The notes under the pieces are model-generated. The model saw only the letters and a program-made list of their open reading frames with translations. It made no database searches and was not told where the DNA came from. This document shows, in pieces, positions 60,225-64,000 of a DNA stretch of 64,000 bases (position 1 is the first letter of the stretch; every line of letters starts with the position of its first letter). Source of the stretch: Cordia subcordata (taxonomy: Eukaryota > Streptophyta > Magnoliopsida > Boraginales > Cordiaceae); NCBI GenBank assembly GCA_028554755.1, contig JAPTOF010000004.1, positions 751,501-815,500 of the forward strand. Reading direction: 5' to 3'. The position numbers and the translations under genes are program-made.

Positions 60225-60912
60225 AGTTGAGTTACTTCTATGGTGGAAGCGAAATAATCTATGATTGGAGGAGGATTCTTTTGTACCGTCAAAATTTTCA
60301 GCTGTTGACACCGGATGTTCAAATGGGGCAACTGTCGGCTCAGTTAGTATCATTTGCTGGCAAAAATAAGTTATTGATGTATAAAATCATTGTATCATGA
60401 CTAGGGCAAAACACTTGCCTTCTCCCCAATTTTTTTTGTGAATTTTGGCCTTCTGTAGAAGAGGACACTTCTTGTCTCTTGTGCCTGTTATTTTATGTGT
60501 TCCTATTACTATTCCAATGAGCCTTAACAACTTGAATATTAGACATATTTGTTACCATTGACCAAATCCTCCGCTTTTCTCTCGAATTCTTTACATATAC
60601 TTGCAACTGATCTCTAATGCCATGAATTTAAATGTATCAACGAATCAATAACATAATTGTCTATCATAGCAAAGTGATCACTTAAATCTTGCCTCTTTCC
60701 AGCAAAAGATAGAACCATTCATATATGAATACAAAAGTGTCCGATCCTATAGAGAGGTGTATATAATTATGGCCAGTATTGATCTAACAGATTACAAAAC
60801 CATAGGAAGAATAGGACCTCAGGTAGGATAGAAAGAATAGCGTCTTGGTGTACATTAGAAGAGAAAATTGGGAGGGAAGTACAACAAAGTGGCCATCAAA
60901 GGAAAACGATTT
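60225..60912. other. Convergent 3' flanks of PHR2 and MHX
   Basis: Both genes end here, pointing towards each other. No other gene. Confidence 0.55.
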
Positions 60913-63900
60913 TCATAAGAAGCCAGAGACTTTGAGGGAGGAAACTACAACAAAAATAAGCCAAAGTGACATAAAGTAGACACAGGTGATCCACGCCCAA
61001 AGTCTTGGTCCTCCAAGCTCAGCACCCAATATCAGACGCCTTAGCACCAAGACACCAACACAGCCAACAGATGTAGAGAAGAAAACTAGCAATGAGAAGC
61101 TAAGACCACCGGCATTCTGTATTCTCAGTGGCTGGTTGTATGCAAAGAAGTTGTATAACGTATCAATAAGCCATGGGACGCCAATGCCAACATAAATGTT
61201 GACCGAGTTGCTGCAAAGAACAAGCAATGCAGGCACATTACTCACAAGTCTTTTCTTTGTTTCCTTTATCCTATATTACTTCCAAGAACTGGGAAATTCT
61301 TAGAGATGGGGATGCTTTGTTTGGCATACCATCACATGCATAATGAATGGCACACGGTGCCATTTTAAATGGAAAATGTGTAAAGGAAAATCCTTAAGAA
61401 CATGATCTGATAGCATGAAAGGCCACCAATAATATAGAAGATGAGGGATGTTAATCCAACATGAAGGGTCATCACGACAATGTTATCAAGTCAAGAAATG
61501 AAACCTGCAAGTGATGTTGGCAATGGCAGAGTCAGCTGTTATCTGCCGTTCTGCAGCAATTTTACTAGCAACCAGATCAGGCCATGAGGTTCCACTGGCC
61601 AATGCTGTGAATGCTATGACATAAGCATTTATTCCTGCAGTCGTAAACATTGCACTAAATCAAAACCTTGAGGCTGAGGCACTATGGATATAAGAAGCAG
61701 AATTCAACTTGCAATAATTATTGACAGCATTTAAGTCAAGGCTAACACCTGTCACACAGCTGATCAGATCCGTGAGCTTGGTGACAATATATGCTATTCC
61801 ACTGATGAAAATTAAAGAGCAAATGAAGGCTATCCATCCATAAGCAATCTGATAGGGAGGTACAAAAGCAAAGAGAAGTCTCCATGGTACGAGGAGCAAC
61901 TGCCAGAAAATTTTTGCAAGCCGTAGGAAAAATTTGTCCATTTTTCTTGATTCCGTGGTTTCCAACTGTGTAAAGATGTAAGAAATTTGTTTAGGATCAG
62001 ACTTTACCATCCCTCTATATTGCAAGTTCCCAGCCAGGAAATGTTGCTAATATTTATCCAGCCAGCAAAAGTATAAACAAAGGTGAGGAAGCAAGAAGTC
62101 TGCAGATGTAGTGTCTTTACATATAAATGGACATTCTTCATGAAGTAACTGTATCGTAAATTCTACTCTTACAAAAAAAGTCAGCAGCAACCTACAGTCA
62201 TGGGCTTACGGCTTATACATTAAAAGGACTGCATTTTGATTATTTAACAGAAGATTTTCTCTCTTTGATTTTAGACAATAATTATTTGGTAACTTTATTA
62301 GTTACTTCAATATTAAATTACAAGGAAAAATGGATCAAAAGAATAGCAAGACATTTCAGCCAAAAGGAGAAGTTGTTGAGTACCCTAAGTGCATCCAGAA
62401 ATTGTTGTCTCCAAATTGTGAGCAAATGAGACTCTTCTGAAAAGATTTCATCCTTACGTTGCTCCATGGAGGACTGACCAGCATCAGTGCTAGGCAATCT
62501 TTGATATGTAGGACCTGCATGTCATTCTTCACCGAAATTAACAGGCTGTTTTTCTTATTTTGAAAGTGAAGAAATGAACAGAAAGAGAAGGTGGACTCAT
62601 ATATGCAACACAGGAACAGAAATGATGTCTTAATATATATGCAACACCGCTAACTACAAAAGGTGATACAACATTCATCCTTATTGCAAAAATTTGTTCT
62701 GCATTATCCTGCTCCCACCCGCCTGGTCATCATGCTATATGCTCTCTTTTGATCCTTCTTTCCTAAATTTGTTACTTTTTTCTTCTTAGGTACATGGTCG
62801 ACTTATTCTTAATTAGGAAGTCATCTAAGACATTCAAAATTCTTAACTTCAAGAGAATGTTACCGGTCCCATTTTCATTATGGATCGAGAAGATATCAGC
62901 AATGCCACTGTTTCCATCTTCAACAACTTGAAAAATTTCAGTGTTGTGACGAACCTTGTTGTCATGTCTGTGATTGGAAGTTTCAGTTGGCACCCACTCT
63001 TCCGGTCTTTCAGATCTTTCCCTGAAACACAGATAATATCAGAAAAAGGATTTTAGACTTATTTCTGCAGTTAAGAATCAGAAATTATAACAAGCTGAAA
63101 ATGTAAAAGAGAATGAGCAAACTAAATATCAACATACAAGGGAAGGGACAAATAGGGCCAGCGCTTGTCTTGCGCATAGGCATGTATAAGCAATAGCCCC
63201 TATTGCAGCACTGTCAATAAAGCCTCCCACAAAGTAACAACATTTGGTGTCCATACCCGCAAATTCAACAAAACTAGTTCATGAATGTTCTTACACATCA
63301 ATTGAGTCCATGTTTCACTAGGAAGGAAGATTCCCAAGGACAAAACAGGAGATTGAAAATATATTAATAATGCCATCAATGTAAAGACCAAATGACACTA
63401 AATCCATGCAAATGATGTGGTACGTGAAAGATTCAGTGGTCTATTTACATCTAGAAGACATAATTCCAGAGTCGAGAAACGGGCAAAGCTAAGCAGTAAA
63501 AGTAGTTCATTACCATGGCAACTGGGTGTTTTTTTTCTTTTTCTCTACAGAGACGCAAGTGTTGTGGACAATCAATTAGTCAGAGCAGCTATGCGATATC
63601 GTTAATAAGATTGCTTCTGTAAGATTCATATCAGTACTGCCCTCGGGAGCAAGACATTGAACCTTCCCTTGAAGAGGCAGAAAAAAGAAATAGATGTGGG
63701 AAGAATTTGAGCACTATTAGGCGCTGATAATCAACACCAAAGCTATACACTATTACAAGTTCCATATTGGCATGCCGCAATTGTTTATTGAAGCTCCAGA
63801 TGAAATTCGATATTACCTCTAAGATTATGTAAAGCCAAGCATAAGCCCAGAAAGACCAAAAGAGCTCTACAAGCCAGACTCCGATATCTGATATCTTTTT

Positions 63901-64000
63901 CAATTGTCCAGCTTTAGGAACCACAACACAAACAGCATGTATAGGAAATAGATCAAAAGCAGCAGAACCCACAAGTGTTCCCGGACCTAAACCTGCCAAT
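60913..64000 (-). CDS. MHX: Magnesium/proton exchanger MHX, partial
   Basis: The C-terminal part of MHX, a vacuolar-membrane exchanger of Mg2+/Zn2+ for protons in the Na+/Ca2+ exchanger superfamily. The 5' end lies beyond the window. Exons on the minus strand: 63817-64000, 63138-63256, 62864-63021, 62384-62514, 61749-61965, 61505-61634, 60913-61210. The first alpha-repeat has [16 protein letters not shown]; the second has [19 protein letters not shown] and [15 protein letters not shown] hydrophilic loop lies between, and the C-terminus ends in hydrophobic helices ([18 protein letters not shown]). All other exons join in phase, but exon 63138-63256 has two problems: its acceptor reads GG instead of AG at 63257-63258, and a TAG replaces the expected tyrosine codon after LLTVLQ. 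An in-frame acceptor at 63199/63200 would skip both. Confidence 0.93.

Noticed and set aside
1..64000. tRNA, rRNA, CRISPR or bacterial-type systems
   Set aside because: I saw no tRNA-like cloverleaf with proper T-loop, no rRNA segments and no spaced direct repeats; all coding content is plant nuclear.

Overview
This is eukaryotic nuclear DNA from a flowering plant, almost certainly a eudicot. The genes have GT-AG introns and TATA boxes, the spacers are AT-rich, and the families are plant-specific (BURP, LEA_3, DUF538, PHR2, MHX). Nested plant transposons fill the gaps. I cannot fix the species; the proteins look most like those of a woody rosid, but that is an impression.

Left part (1-33.6 kb) is transposon-rich. 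A hAT-type element lies at 1779-2685. A 7.4 kb gypsy-type retrotransposon on the minus strand (3128-10573) has two 1740 bp LTRs and a tRNA-Asp primer site. It carries decayed gag and protease but no polymerase. Next come a hAT transposase pseudogene joined to a Copia-type LTR (12.4-14.0 kb), an intact BURP gene (14.8-15.9 kb), a solo LTR (16.5-17.1 kb), a Mutator-like element with a perfect 9 bp target duplication (18.0-19.4 kb), a CACTA end and a decayed second BURP copy (22.1-22.8 kb). The U1A splicing-factor gene (23.4-26.8 kb, minus) is followed by a MITE and a second non-autonomous LTR element (27.7-33.6 kb) that holds a nested hAT-like element and tandem repeats.

Right part (37-64 kb) is gene-rich. 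It holds a LEA5/SAG21-type gene with an ABRE-like promoter, two tandem DUF538 genes, the ribosome-biogenesis gene UTP14 (11 exons), a convergent SAM-dependent methyltransferase gene (7 exons), the photolyase-like gene PHR2 (4 exons), and most of the MHX magnesium/proton exchanger gene, which runs off the right edge. All exon models were built by hand by joining reading frames at splice sites and checking that phase is kept.

These genes do not form one pathway. Their arrangement is informative: from memory, U1A, PHR2 and MHX are neighbours on Arabidopsis chromosome 2, and DUF538, SAG21, UTP14 and the methyltransferase are neighbours on chromosome 4. The window therefore looks like an undivided ancestral block. 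I found no convincing new molecular system. The observations most worth a check are an apparent double lesion in MHX that one alternative splice site would bypass, a non-canonical GC-AG intron, stop codons in the retrotransposon that all fit C-to-T decay, and a stem-loop plus polypurine cassette present twice in that element.
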